Assembly: GCA_021784375.1 (NCBI GenBank)
Contig: JAJXSV010000082.1
Span: 1 to 8,950, forward strand
Source: Actinomycetes bacterium
GTDB lineage: Bacteria; Actinomycetota; Actinomycetes; S36-B12; UBA5976
DNA length: 8,950 nucleotides
Direction: 5' to 3'
In this document: positions 1 through 8,561 of the stretch, piece after piece
How the letters are laid out: every line of letters starts with the position of its first letter
Position numbering within the stretch: position 1 is the first letter of the stretch
The notes under the pieces: generated by a model
What the model saw: only the letters and a program-made list of their open reading frames with translations
Databases searched by the model: none
What the model was told of the DNA's origin: nothing
Position numbers and translations under genes: made by a program

Positions 1-546
1 CCACCTCTCAAGCGCCGTCTCCAGGCGATGCAGCGAGTGCGCGAACACGTATCCGAGTACCACCACGCCACCGCCCCACACGATGCCGCCCATGGCATTC
101 CACTTGAGGAAGACCCGGTATGGCATGCGGCTCATGCCCGCCAGGGCCGGCACCAGTGCGCGCAGCAACGCCTGCGCGCGACCGAAGAACACCGTCTGCG
201 GTCCGTAGGTGGTGAGGATGTGCTCCGCAACGCGCCATCGTTTGATGCCGATGCGCCTCCCCAGCCAGGAGTCCAGGATGCGGTCGCCGTAGTGCTTGCC
301 GACCTCGTAGCCGACGGAGTCGCCCGCCACGGCGCAGGCGATGGCCCAGAAGAAGAAGTCGCCCAGGTCCCAGACCCCCTGGGCCGCGAGCATGCCTCCG
401 ATGACGAGCGAGGTCTCCCCCGGCAGCACGAAGCCGAGGAACAGCGCGGCCTCGGCGAAGGCGATGAAGAGCAGCAGCACGAACAGGGGCGCCGACAGGT
501 TGTGGTCGACAAGCCAAGAGGCGGAATCGTGGAGCCAAGTACTCAT
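1..546 (-). CDS. DedA family membrane protein (3' end outside window)
   Basis: Integral membrane protein of the DedA/SNARE-associated (VTT domain) family, whose members are linked to proton-dependent transport or lipid scrambling, membrane homeostasis and envelope stress. 182 codons are open from ATG (complement 544-546) to the window edge; the C-terminus is missing. Visible features: a hydrophobic N-terminal stretch (about residues 19-41), the family motif LPGE at 41-44, a second hydrophobic stretch with GDSVGY at 75-80, the Arg motif R123-x5-R129 followed by LVPALAGM (131-138), and a last hydrophobic segment at about 151-168. Acids E32 and E44 and arginines R123 and R129 keep the spacing of the residues reported as essential in E. 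coli YqjA (E39, D51, R130, R136; recalled, offset 7 throughout). An RBS-like GAGG lies 6 nt upstream, inside the preceding zinc-ribbon gene, whose stop is only 3 nt away, so the two are probably translated as a pair. The substrate cannot be told from sequence. Confidence 0.93.
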   Translation of the reverse strand, partial: MSTWLHDSASWLVDHNLSAPLFVLLLFIAFAEAALFLGFVLPGETSLVIGGMLAAQGVWDLGDFFFWAIACAVAGDSVGYEVGKHYGDRILDSWLGRRIGIKRWRVAEHILTTYGPQTVFFGRAQALLRALVPALAGMSRMPYRVFLKWNAMGGIVWGGGVVVLGYVFAHSLHRLETALERW

Positions 547-549
547 GCG

Positions 550-852
550 CTACCTCGCCGGTCGTCGTCGGGCCCGTGCGTTCCAGCACGGGGTGTGCCA
601 ATGTCGTCGTTCCTGCAAGCGGTCATCGTCGCCTGCGCCGTTGTCGAAGGGCCAGGCCACCACATGCGGCGTCGCGGGTCGGATCTCCTGATCGCAGCCC
701 GGACAGCGGTACATCTTGGTGGACGCCGCCCCCGTGATGGTCTGGACCACCCACTCGCCGTCTGCCATCTCCACGACCCGTCGCAGGCCGTAGGACGACG
801 CCGGACGGAGGCCGGGATCATCGTCGCGCCTGCGGCTGTTCCGACGTGCCAT
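550..852 (-). CDS. Small actinobacterial zinc-ribbon protein of unknown function (100 aa)
   Basis: Function unknown. It resembles short actinobacterial proteins often labelled 'ATP/GTP-binding protein', a name with no support here because no P-loop is present. The basic N-terminus (MARRNSRRR, then acidic DDD) is followed by a compact core at 33-90. C50-PG-C53 and the later H84-W-H86-TP-C89 form a likely Zn-ribbon, and W34, W67, W85 and W90 are probably structural. The C-terminus is again Arg-rich, so nucleic-acid contact is possible but only inferred. The frame is open further upstream (to 975), but the start at complement 850-852 is preferred: GAGGA lies 7 nt upstream and family similarity begins there. 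The longer form would also run antisense into the DinB gene. Its TAG stop is 3 nt before the dedA ATG, so it forms a two-gene operon with dedA. Confidence 0.85.
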   Translation of the reverse strand: MARRNSRRRDDDPGLRPASSYGLRRVVEMADGEWVVQTITGAASTKMYRCPGCDQEIRPATPHVVAWPFDNGAGDDDRLQERRHWHTPCWNARARRRPAR

Positions 853-859
853 ACCCGCA

Positions 860-864
860 TCCTC
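860..864 (-). promoter_or_regulatory. Ribosome binding site that fixes the zinc-ribbon gene start
   Basis: On the minus strand GAGGA sits 7 nt before the ATG at 852-850. It is the reason for choosing the 100-residue product over longer in-frame versions starting near 975 or 933. Confidence 0.6.
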
Positions 865-922
865 GCAGATGTCGGTGGCAAGGCGCCGGGCCCGGTTCGC
901 GGCGCTCGGCGTGTAGGGCAGG

Positions 923-1429
923 ATGGAGGCCATGGACGCGACCACATACGCACTTCGCCACACGGGATGGGCCAACCAGCAGGTCTTCCGGGCGGTGGCG
1001 GGACTGCCCGACGAAGCCCTCTCCTCCTACATCGAGAACGCCGAGTGGACCGCGGGACGCATCCTCATGCACATCACGCGATCGTCCGCCCGGTATCGCT
1101 CCTTCCTGCTGCCCGACCAGCCGGCGGCGGAGTACGCGGTGCCGACGACGATGGCCGAGGTGCTCACCCTGGCGGACGAGCTGCGGGTGATCGACGCCGA
1201 CCTCGCCTCCGCGGCCAGCCTCGAGGACGCGCTCGTGGAGCGCAGACTCATCGACGGCACCGTGCGCATGGTGCAGCGCGTGACGATCGTCGCACAGGTG
1301 GTGCACCACGCCACCGAGCACCGGGCGCAACTCGTCGACGCACTGAATGCGCGCGGGTACTTCCCACTGTCGCTCGACGATGTGACGCCTTGGCATTTCG
1401 AGGGCATCGACAGCGCCGGTGGCCGGTAG
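923..1429 (+). CDS. DinB-like (DinB/YfiT fold) metalloprotein
   Basis: Predicted four-helix-bundle protein of the DinB/YfiT superfamily. Members bind a metal through three histidines; some are bacillithiol or mycothiol-dependent transferases and most have no known reaction. Seen here: N-terminal HTGWANQQVFRAVAGLP (13-29), the first ligand candidate H50 in ILMHITRS, and the C-terminal HATEHR with H129 and H133 spaced HxxxH on one helix (H128 is an alternative). The length of 168 aa is normal for the family. Two starts are possible. ATG 923 is taken here. ATG 932 has GGAGG 2 nt upstream and would fit a -10-like TAGGGC at 914-919 that gives a very short leader; it would remove three residues. 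The gene is monocistronic, divergent from the zinc-ribbon/dedA pair and convergent with nucS. In an actinobacterium mycothiol would be the plausible thiol, but this is inference. Confidence 0.85.
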   Translation: MEAMDATTYALRHTGWANQQVFRAVAGLPDEALSSYIENAEWTAGRILMHITRSSARYRSFLLPDQPAAEYAVPTTMAEVLTLADELRVIDADLASAASLEDALVERRLIDGTVRMVQRVTIVAQVVHHATEHRAQLVDALNARGYFPLSLDDVTPWHFEGIDSAGGR

Positions 1430-1438
1430 CGGCGCACG

Positions 1439-1478
1439 GCAACCGCTCGTTGCGCAGCCTCAGAACAGCCGGAGGCTG
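1439..1478. terminator. Candidate weak terminator hairpins between convergent DinB and nucS genes
   Basis: Two inverted repeats lie at the meeting point of the convergent genes. GCAAC (1439-1443) pairs with GTTGC (1449-1453) around a 5-nt loop. CAGCCTC (1455-1461) pairs with GAGGCTG (1472-1478) around a 10-nt loop. The second overlaps the nucS stop and its last codons, and a shorter alternative (CAGCC-GGA-GGCTG, 1466-1478) shares its right arm. There is no U-tract in either direction, so the call rests on position and short stems only. Confidence 0.35.
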
Positions 1479-2131
1479 GGGTCCTCGATGCCGCGCAGCA
1501 CGTCGTAGTCGAGGACCAGGCAGCGGATGCCCCGGTCCGCGGCCAGCGTGCGCGCCTGGGGCTTGATCTCCTGCGCCGCGAACACCCCTTGAACCGGCGC
1601 CAACAGGGGGTCACGGTTCAGCAGCTCGAGGTAGCGCGTGAGTTGCTCGACGCCGTCGATCTCGCCACGCCGCTTGATCTCCACCGCGAGCGTGCCACCC
1701 TGCGCGTCCTTGGCCAGGATGTCGATCGGTCCGATGGCGGTCATGTACTCACGACGGATGAGGCGACTCCCGGCGCCCAGCGTTTCGATGTGCAGCGCGA
1801 GCAGTTCCTGCAGGTGCGCCTCTACCCCGTCCTTCTGCAGCCCCGGGTCGACACCCAACTCGTGGGCGCTGTCGTGGTGCACCTCCTCGATGGTGATGAC
1901 GAGGCGCTCCCCTGCCTTGTTCTCGACCGTCCAGGTGTGCGCGGTGTCGTCCCGCTCGATGACGAGTGTGCAGGGCGGGCTCATCCAGTTGAGGGGCTTG
2001 TACGAACCGCCGTCGGAGTGCACGAGAACGGAGCCGTCCGCCTTGACGAGGATGAGCCGGGTCGCGCTCGGCAGGTGCGCGGACAGGCGCCCGGCGTAGT
2101 CCACGGAGCAGGTGGCGATGACGAGCCTCAC
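1460..2131 (-). CDS. nucS: Endonuclease NucS/EndoMS, mismatch-specific endonuclease
   Basis: Cytosolic mismatch-specific endonuclease of the non-canonical repair pathway found in Actinobacteria and some archaea lacking MutS/MutL. It cuts both strands at certain mismatches and works with the replicative sliding clamp. The 223-aa length matches the family. The N-terminal DNA-binding/dimerisation domain covers about residues 1-110 ([16 protein letters not shown], then the conserved [15 protein letters not shown] at 39-53). The C-terminal RecB-like nuclease domain carries GPID137I, VE151IK153RR and, on the following helix, [11 protein letters not shown] (161-171), which supply the catalytic Asp, Glu, Lys and Gln. 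The extreme C-terminus SLRLF resembles the clamp-binding tail described for this family. The start is GTG (complement 2129-2131) and overlaps the murA TGA as GTGA. The best SD-like GGAG is about 11 nt away, so re-initiation after murA is likely. The product can be recognised with little doubt. Confidence 0.96.
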   Translation of the reverse strand: MRLVIATCSVDYAGRLSAHLPSATRLILVKADGSVLVHSDGGSYKPLNWMSPPCTLVIERDDTAHTWTVENKAGERLVITIEEVHHDSAHELGVDPGLQKDGVEAHLQELLALHIETLGAGSRLIRREYMTAIGPIDILAKDAQGGTLAVEIKRRGEIDGVEQLTRYLELLNRDPLLAPVQGVFAAQEIKPQARTLAADRGIRCLVLDYDVLRGIEDPSLRLF

Positions 2132-3384
2132 GACAGGCGCTCCGCCTCGGCTCCCAACGCGCGCAGTTGCCCGACGAACCCGGCATAGCCCCGATCGATG
2201 TGCTCGGCGCCGTGGACCGTCGTCGTGCCCTCCGCCACCAAGCCCGCGAGCACCAGGCCCGCGCCGGCACGGATGTCGGTCGCCTCCACTGGCGCTCCAC
2301 TGAGTTGCAGGTGGCCGCGGACGAGCGCATGGTGGCCGTCGGTGCGCACATCGGCACCCAGGCGCGCGAGTTCCTGCACGAACCGGAAGCGCGCCTCGAA
2401 GAGGTTCTCCGTGACCATCGCGGCGCCATCCGCGATGGCATTCAAGGCGATGAACTGGGGCTGGAAGTCCGTGGCGATACCCGGATAGGGCAGCGTCACG
2501 ATGTCCACCGCGCGAGGCCGTCGCTCCATGCGGACGCGGAAGCCGTCGCCCTCGACGTCCACCACGGCACCCGACCGCGTGAGTTTGTCGAGGGCCAACT
2601 CGATGTGCTGTGGATTGGCGTTCCGCACGAGGACGTCGCCGCGTGTCATGGCGGCCGCGATGGCCCAGGTGCCCGCCACGATGCGGTCGGACACCGTCGT
2701 GTGCGAGACCGGCTGCAGTACGTCCACGCCCTCGACGGTGATGGTGGGGCTGCCGTCACCGCGCACCTGGGCGCCCATGCTGCGCAGCATGTCGGCGAGG
2801 TCCACGATCTCAGGCTCCCGGGCCGCGTTGTCGATCACTGTGGTGCCCTGTGCGAGGACGGCCGCCATCAGGATGTTCTCGGTGGCGCCGACACTCGGGA
2901 AGTCCAGGTAGACGGTGGCGCCGTGCAGGCGCCCGGCCTGCGCCACCAGGTACCCATGCTCGGAGGTGACCTCCGCGCCCATGCGGGCCAGTCCGTCGAT
3001 GTGCATGTCCAGCCCGCGCGAGCCGATGGCGTCGCCCCCGGGGAGGGCCACGTCGGCCTTGCCCGCGCGGGTGACCAGCGGGCCGAGCACACAGATGGAT
3101 GCCCGCATCTTGCGCACCAGGTCGTAATCGGCGCGCGTGGCCAACTGCTCGGGCACGTCGATGGTGAGCAGGCCGAGCTCCAGCTGGTGCTCGACCTGGC
3201 AGCCGAGCCGACGGAGCAGGTCGCACATGACCTCGACGTCGTAGATGTCCGGGACCTCGCGCAGGGTGGTGCGGCCGCGCGCGAGCAGGGAGGCAGCCAT
3301 CAGCTTGAGGACGCTGTTCTTGGCGCCGGTGACCCGCACCTCGCCCTGCAGGCGTCGGCCCCCCACCACGCGAATCGCTCCCAC
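2128..3384 (-). CDS. murA: UDP-N-acetylglucosamine 1-carboxyvinyltransferase MurA (Asp-type active site)
   Basis: Cytosolic enzyme transferring enolpyruvate from PEP to UDP-GlcNAc, the first committed step of peptidoglycan synthesis. The 418 aa match the usual length (E. coli 419) and align over the whole protein with the two-domain EPSP-synthase fold. Landmarks: GAKNS with K22, [12 protein letters not shown] with R94, the active-site loop [13 protein letters not shown] (116-128), [10 protein letters not shown] (186-195), ATD306FQPQF, TDIR372AG and HIDR398GY. The loop has Asp118 where E. coli has Cys115, the residue alkylated by fosfomycin; mycobacterial MurA has the same Asp, so fosfomycin insensitivity is predicted. 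The start is GTG (3384-3382) with no SD, 6 nt after a -10-like TACGCT, so the mRNA may be leaderless. An in-frame GTG at codon 6 has GGGAG 8 nt upstream and is a less likely alternative. It is co-transcribed with nucS and divergent from pduO. Confidence 0.98.
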   Translation of the reverse strand: MGAIRVVGGRRLQGEVRVTGAKNSVLKLMAASLLARGRTTLREVPDIYDVEVMCDLLRRLGCQVEHQLELGLLTIDVPEQLATRADYDLVRKMRASICVLGPLVTRAGKADVALPGGDAIGSRGLDMHIDGLARMGAEVTSEHGYLVAQAGRLHGATVYLDFPSVGATENILMAAVLAQGTTVIDNAAREPEIVDLADMLRSMGAQVRGDGSPTITVEGVDVLQPVSHTTVSDRIVAGTWAIAAAMTRGDVLVRNANPQHIELALDKLTRSGAVVDVEGDGFRVRMERRPRAVDIVTLPYPGIATDFQPQFIALNAIADGAAMVTENLFEARFRFVQELARLGADVRTDGHHALVRGHLQLSGAPVEATDIRAGAGLVLAGLVAEGTTTVHGAEHIDRGYAGFVGQLRALGAEAERLS

Positions 3385-3390
3385 GAGCCA

Positions 3391-3396
3391 AGCGTA
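3391..3396 (-). promoter_or_regulatory. Candidate -10 box of murA, leaderless start
   Basis: On the minus strand TACGCT fits TANNNT and ends exactly 6 nt before the GTG start of murA. Transcription starting 7 nt after the box would begin on the start codon. No SD is visible before that GTG, which agrees with a leaderless message, a common class in Actinobacteria. No TTGACA-like -35 is visible at 17-18 bp. Confidence 0.5.
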
Positions 3397-3416
3397 GACG
3401 GCGGCCCCCAGCCGAT

Positions 3417-3434
3417 CCCGCCTCGCGAGACGGG
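3417..3434. promoter_or_regulatory. Operator-like imperfect dyad between murA and pduO
   Basis: An 18-bp inverted repeat, CCCG-c-CTCGCGAG-a-CGGG, is symmetric at all but one base pair (3421/3430) and is centred between 3425 and 3426. It lies where the -35 region of pduO would fall (3420-3425 with a 17-bp spacer) and next to that of murA (3414-3419). This suits a repressor or other regulator of one or both divergent genes. No known regulator motif was recognised, and GC-rich DNA makes chance dyads common. Confidence 0.3.
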
Positions 3435-3442
3435 CCCCGGGC

Positions 3443-3448
3443 TAGCAT
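3443..3448 (+). promoter_or_regulatory. Candidate -10 box of pduO, leaderless start
   Basis: TAGCAT fits TANNNT and is followed by exactly 6 nt (CACCGC) and then the ATG of pduO. There is no SD in those 6 nt or just upstream (CCCCGGGC), so the transcript probably starts on the A of the ATG. The geometry is identical to that of the divergent murA promoter. Confidence 0.6.
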
Positions 3449-3454
3449 CACCGC

Positions 3455-4051
3455 ATGGTTCATCTCACGCGCATCTACACGCGCACCGGCGACGACGGCA
3501 CCACCGGCCTGGGCGACTTCTCACGCGTGCACAAGACCGATGCACGCCTCGTCGCCTATGCGGACGTCGACGAGGCCAACTCCGCCATCGGGGTGGCACT
3601 CGCCTTGGGTTCGCTGGCGGAAGACGTGGGCGAGCTGCTTCGACAGATCCAGAACGACCTCTTCGACGTCGGCTCGGACCTCTGCACACCCCTCGTAGCG
3701 GGCGATGCGCGCATCCGTCGCATCGATGCGGCCTACGTGGGGCGGCTGGAGCGGGCCTGCGACACCTACAACGAGCAGTTGGATCCGCTGCACTCCTTCA
3801 TCCTGCCGGGAGGCACACCCGGTGCCGCCCTCCTCCATGTGGCACGCACCATCGTCCGCCGCGCCGAGCGCGCCACCTGGGCCGCCGTCGACGTGCATGG
3901 CGCGGATGCCCCGGGCGGCATCAATCCGGACACCGCCAAGTACCTGAACCGCCTCTCCGATCTCCTGTTCATCCTCGCCCGCCATGCCAATGCCGATCGC
4001 GGGGACGTCCTGTGGAGCCCCGGCGCCCACCACACACCCCCACCCGCCTGA
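3455..4051 (+). CDS. pduO: PduO-type cob(I)alamin / cob(I)yrinic acid a,c-diamide adenosyltransferase
   Basis: Transfers the 5'-deoxyadenosyl group of ATP to the reduced cobalt of a corrinoid, giving adenosylcobalamin; a soluble trimer of five-helix bundles in this family. All hallmark blocks are present: the N-terminal ATP-binding TRTGDDGTTGLGD (9-21), the region R31-LVAYADVDEANSAIG, FILPGG (115-120), the helix R131-TIV-R135-RAE138-R139, and the C-terminal KYLNR166LSDLLFILAR (162-176). The 198 aa are typical; the last residues (AHHTPPPA) are low-complexity and probably disordered. The start ATG lies 6 nt after a TANNNT -10, suggesting a leaderless mRNA. The gene points toward the atp operon and is divergent from murA, the arrangement I recall from Mycobacterium tuberculosis (Rv1314c beside murA). 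No cobalamin biosynthesis gene is next to it, so it may serve salvage or supply of adenosylcobalamin enzymes elsewhere. Confidence 0.95.
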   Translation: MVHLTRIYTRTGDDGTTGLGDFSRVHKTDARLVAYADVDEANSAIGVALALGSLAEDVGELLRQIQNDLFDVGSDLCTPLVAGDARIRRIDAAYVGRLERACDTYNEQLDPLHSFILPGGTPGAALLHVARTIVRRAERATWAAVDVHGADAPGGINPDTAKYLNRLSDLLFILARHANADRGDVLWSPGAHHTPPPA

Positions 4052-4119
4052 CCCCGGTTCCTCATGCGCCAGCGGCGTCGATGACTCGGCAGTTGACGAT
4101 CGGATGCACCCGCTGACGA

Positions 4120-4148
4120 CGAAGGCCCGCCTTGGGGGCGGGCCTTCG
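4120..4148. terminator. Bidirectional GC-rich terminator between pduO and the atp operon
   Basis: A perfect 12-bp stem, CGAAGGCCCGCC (4120-4131) with GGCGGGCCTTCG (4137-4148), closes a 5-nt loop TTGGG. It sits in the 115-bp gap between the stops of the convergent pduO (4051) and atpC (4167), so it can serve both transcripts. Neither side has a clear U-tract, which is common for hairpins in high-GC Actinobacteria. The rest of the gap (4052-4119 and 4149-4166) shows nothing recognisable. Confidence 0.82.
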
Positions 4149-4166
4149 AGGTTGCGTGCGATGCCG

Positions 4167-4567
4167 CTAGTGGTGGTGTGAGCCACCCGGGTGGCCGGAT
4201 ACCGCCCGCAGGCGGGCCTCCGCGCGATGCGCTGCGGCGACGGCGAGCTTCGTCTGCTCGTCCTTGGATCGCTGCAGCGCCGCCGCTGCCCTGGCCGCGT
4301 CGATCTCCTCGGCCAGCTCGGCCGTCTCCGCCAGCAGGATCACGTCGTCGTTGTCCACCGACAGGAAGCCGCCGTGGACCGCCGCGGTGATGCGGCCGGC
4401 GCCCTCTGACTCGATGCGCACCACGCCACCGTCGGCGAGTTCCGCCAGCACCGGCTCATGCCCACGCAGGATGCCGATGTCACCCTCCACGGTGCGGGCG
4501 ATGACGGACGTCGCCGCACCGCTCCAGAGCAGGCGCTCCGCAGTCACCAGCGAGACGGTCAGCGACA

Positions 4568-4568
<1 letters not shown>
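4167..4568 (-). CDS. atpC: F1F0 ATP synthase epsilon subunit
   Basis: Central-stalk subunit of the F1 sector that couples gamma rotation to the c-ring and can inhibit ATP hydrolysis. 133 aa. The N-terminal beta-sandwich covers about residues 1-83, with the conserved EGDIGILRGHEPVLAEL (28-44) and VHGGFLSVDNDDVILLAETAE (64-84, cited here in part). A helical C-terminal hairpin runs over about 86-122 (EEIDAARAAAALQRSKDE, then AVAAAHRAEARLRAV). The second helix looks short compared with E. coli epsilon. The protein ends in GGSHHH, an unusual His-rich tail followed by a normal TAG stop. The ATG overlaps the atpD stop by one base (TGATG), so translation is coupled. It is the last gene of the operon, followed by the terminator hairpin. 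Confidence 0.96.
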
Positions 4569-6908
<2,340 letters not shown>

Positions 6909-6911
6909 GTG

Positions 6912-8543
6912 CTACTTCTTCACAACCGTGATCTGGGTGTGCTCGACTTCCTCGCCGTGCAGCGACGGGATCGGCTCGTCCTTCACGAGCGGATGTCCGG
7001 CAGCGGTCGTGAACTGGCGCTTGAAGGCACCGATGGAGGCCTCCAGGCCCGCGATGACGTCGTCGGTGAGTTCGAGCCGCGCGCTGATGGCGTCGAGCAC
7101 GTCCTTCTTCTCACGGTCCATGTAGGCGAGGAACTCGCTCTCGAAGCGGCGCACGTCCTCGACCGGGACATCGTCGAGCTGACCCTGGGTGCCGGCCCAC
7201 ACGGAGACGATCTCGTGCTCCACGGAGAAGGGCGTGTACTGGCCCTGCTTCAGCAGTTCGACCAGTCGTGCGCCTCGCGCGAGTTGCGCCTTGGACGCGG
7301 CATCGAGGTCCGAGCCGAAGGTGGCGAAGGCCTCGAGTTCGCGGTACTGCGCGAGGTCCAGGCGCAGGCGCCCGGCCACCTTCTTCATGGCCTTGACCTG
7401 GGCGGAGCCACCGACGCGCGACACCGAGATGCCGACGTTGATGGCGGGGCGCACGCCCGAGTTGAACAGGTCCGACTCGAGGAAGCACTGCCCATCCGTG
7501 ATGGAGATGACGTTGGTGGGGATGTATGCGGAGACGTCGTTCGCCTTGGTCTCGATGATGGGCAGGCCCGTCATGGAACCGCCGCCGAGCTCCTCGGACA
7601 ACTTGGCGCAGCGCTCGAGCAGGCGGCTGTGCAGGTAGAAGACGTCACCGGGGTAGGCCTCACGGCCCGGCGGGCGGCGCAGCAGCAGGGACACGGCTCG
7701 GTAGGCCTCGGCCTGCTTGGACAGGTCGTCGAAGATGATGAGCACGTGCTGGCCCTGGTACATCCAATGCTGGCCGATGGCCGAACCGGTGTAGGGCGCG
7801 AGGTACTTGAAGCCGGCCGGGTCGGACGCGGGGGCCGCGACGATCGTCGTGTACTCGAGCGCGCCGTGCTCCTCCAGCGCCCCTCGGACGGAGGCGATGG
7901 TCGTGCCCTTCTGGCCGATGGCGACGTAGATGCACTTGACCTGCTTCTTGGGGTCGCCGGTGGCCCAATTGGCCTTCTGGTTGATGATGGTGTCGATGGC
8001 CACGGCGGTCTTGCCGGTCTGGCGGTCGCCGATGATGAGCTGGCGCTGGCCACGGCCGATGGCGGTCATGGCGTCGATGGCCTTGATGCCGGTCTGCATC
8101 GGCTCCTTGACGGGCTGTCGCTGCACCACCGTGGGGGCCTGGAGTTCCAGGGCACGCCGGGTCTCGGACTCGATGGGCCCCTTGCCGTCGATGGGGTTGC
8201 CCAGCGGATCGACCACACGCCCGAGGAATCCGTCACCCACCGGAACCGAGAGGATGTCGCCGGTGCGCCGCACCGCCTGACCCTCCTCGATGTGCGAGCC
8301 CTCACCGAGGAGCACGGCACCGATCTCATGCACGTCGAGGTTGAGTGCCAGGCCCAGCAGGCCGCCCTCGAACTCGAGGAGTTCGTTGGCCATGGCCGAG
8401 TGGAGGCCGTCGACGCGCGCGATGCCGTCGCCGGTGGCCGTCACGCGGCCCACCTCTTCGCGGGTGGTCGTGGGCGCGAACGACGCGACATTGCGCTCAA
8501 TCGCAGCGCGGATGTCGTCCGGGCGGATCGACAACTCCGTCAT
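6912..8543 (-). CDS. atpA: F1F0 ATP synthase alpha subunit with C-terminal extension
   Basis: Non-catalytic nucleotide-binding subunit of F1, which supplies the arginine finger to the beta active sites. 543 aa. The N-terminal barrel includes [16 protein letters not shown] (32-47). The Walker A motif GDRQTGKT lies at 172-179 (K178), the Walker B strand HVLIIFDD at 266-273, and [17 protein letters not shown] at 366-382 with arginine finger R376. The helical C-domain is normal to about residue 513. Beyond it a tail of some 30 residues (about 514-543, with [15 protein letters not shown] and a QITVVKK end) goes past the E. coli length of 513. Mycobacterial alpha has a C-terminal extension of similar size that damps ATP hydrolysis; whether this tail does the same is inference. 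The ATG lies 18 nt after the atpH stop with AGGA 4 nt upstream. Confidence 0.98.
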   Translation of the reverse strand: MTELSIRPDDIRAAIERNVASFAPTTTREEVGRVTATGDGIARVDGLHSAMANELLEFEGGLLGLALNLDVHEIGAVLLGEGSHIEEGQAVRRTGDILSVPVGDGFLGRVVDPLGNPIDGKGPIESETRRALELQAPTVVQRQPVKEPMQTGIKAIDAMTAIGRGQRQLIIGDRQTGKTAVAIDTIINQKANWATGDPKKQVKCIYVAIGQKGTTIASVRGALEEHGALEYTTIVAAPASDPAGFKYLAPYTGSAIGQHWMYQGQHVLIIFDDLSKQAEAYRAVSLLLRRPPGREAYPGDVFYLHSRLLERCAKLSEELGGGSMTGLPIIETKANDVSAYIPTNVISITDGQCFLESDLFNSGVRPAINVGISVSRVGGSAQVKAMKKVAGRLRLDLAQYRELEAFATFGSDLDAASKAQLARGARLVELLKQGQYTPFSVEHEIVSVWAGTQGQLDDVPVEDVRRFESEFLAYMDREKKDVLDAISARLELTDDVIAGLEASIGAFKRQFTTAAGHPLVKDEPIPSLHGEEVEHTQITVVKK

Positions 8544-8561
8544 GATGTCCTGCTCTCTGTG

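Noticed and set aside
28..1566. A 512-codon plus-strand open frame across dedA, the zinc-ribbon gene and DinB
   Set aside because: Composition is Arg/His/Pro/Gly-rich with no recognisable domain, and it lies across three well-supported genes in other frames; a GC-driven mirror frame.
3385..3454. Cobalamin riboswitch upstream of the adenosyltransferase
   Set aside because: The gap is only 70 bp, the predicted transcript starts at the ATG, and no B12-box-like conserved core is visible.
2167..4116. A 649-codon plus-strand open frame opposite murA and over pduO
   Set aside because: Opposite murA it is a codon-bias shadow; it crosses the murA/pduO promoter gap and overlaps pduO in another frame. 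No conserved motif.
4170..4178. The three-His end of epsilon as a cloning-vector tag
   Set aside because: It is followed by a native stop and the natural operon terminator; no vector sequence is present.
4182..4195. Perfect 14-bp palindrome GCCACCCGGGTGGC near the end of atpC
   Set aside because: It has no loop, lies in coding sequence for Gly-His-Pro-Gly-Gly, and the strong terminator is clearly at 4120-4148; probably chance.
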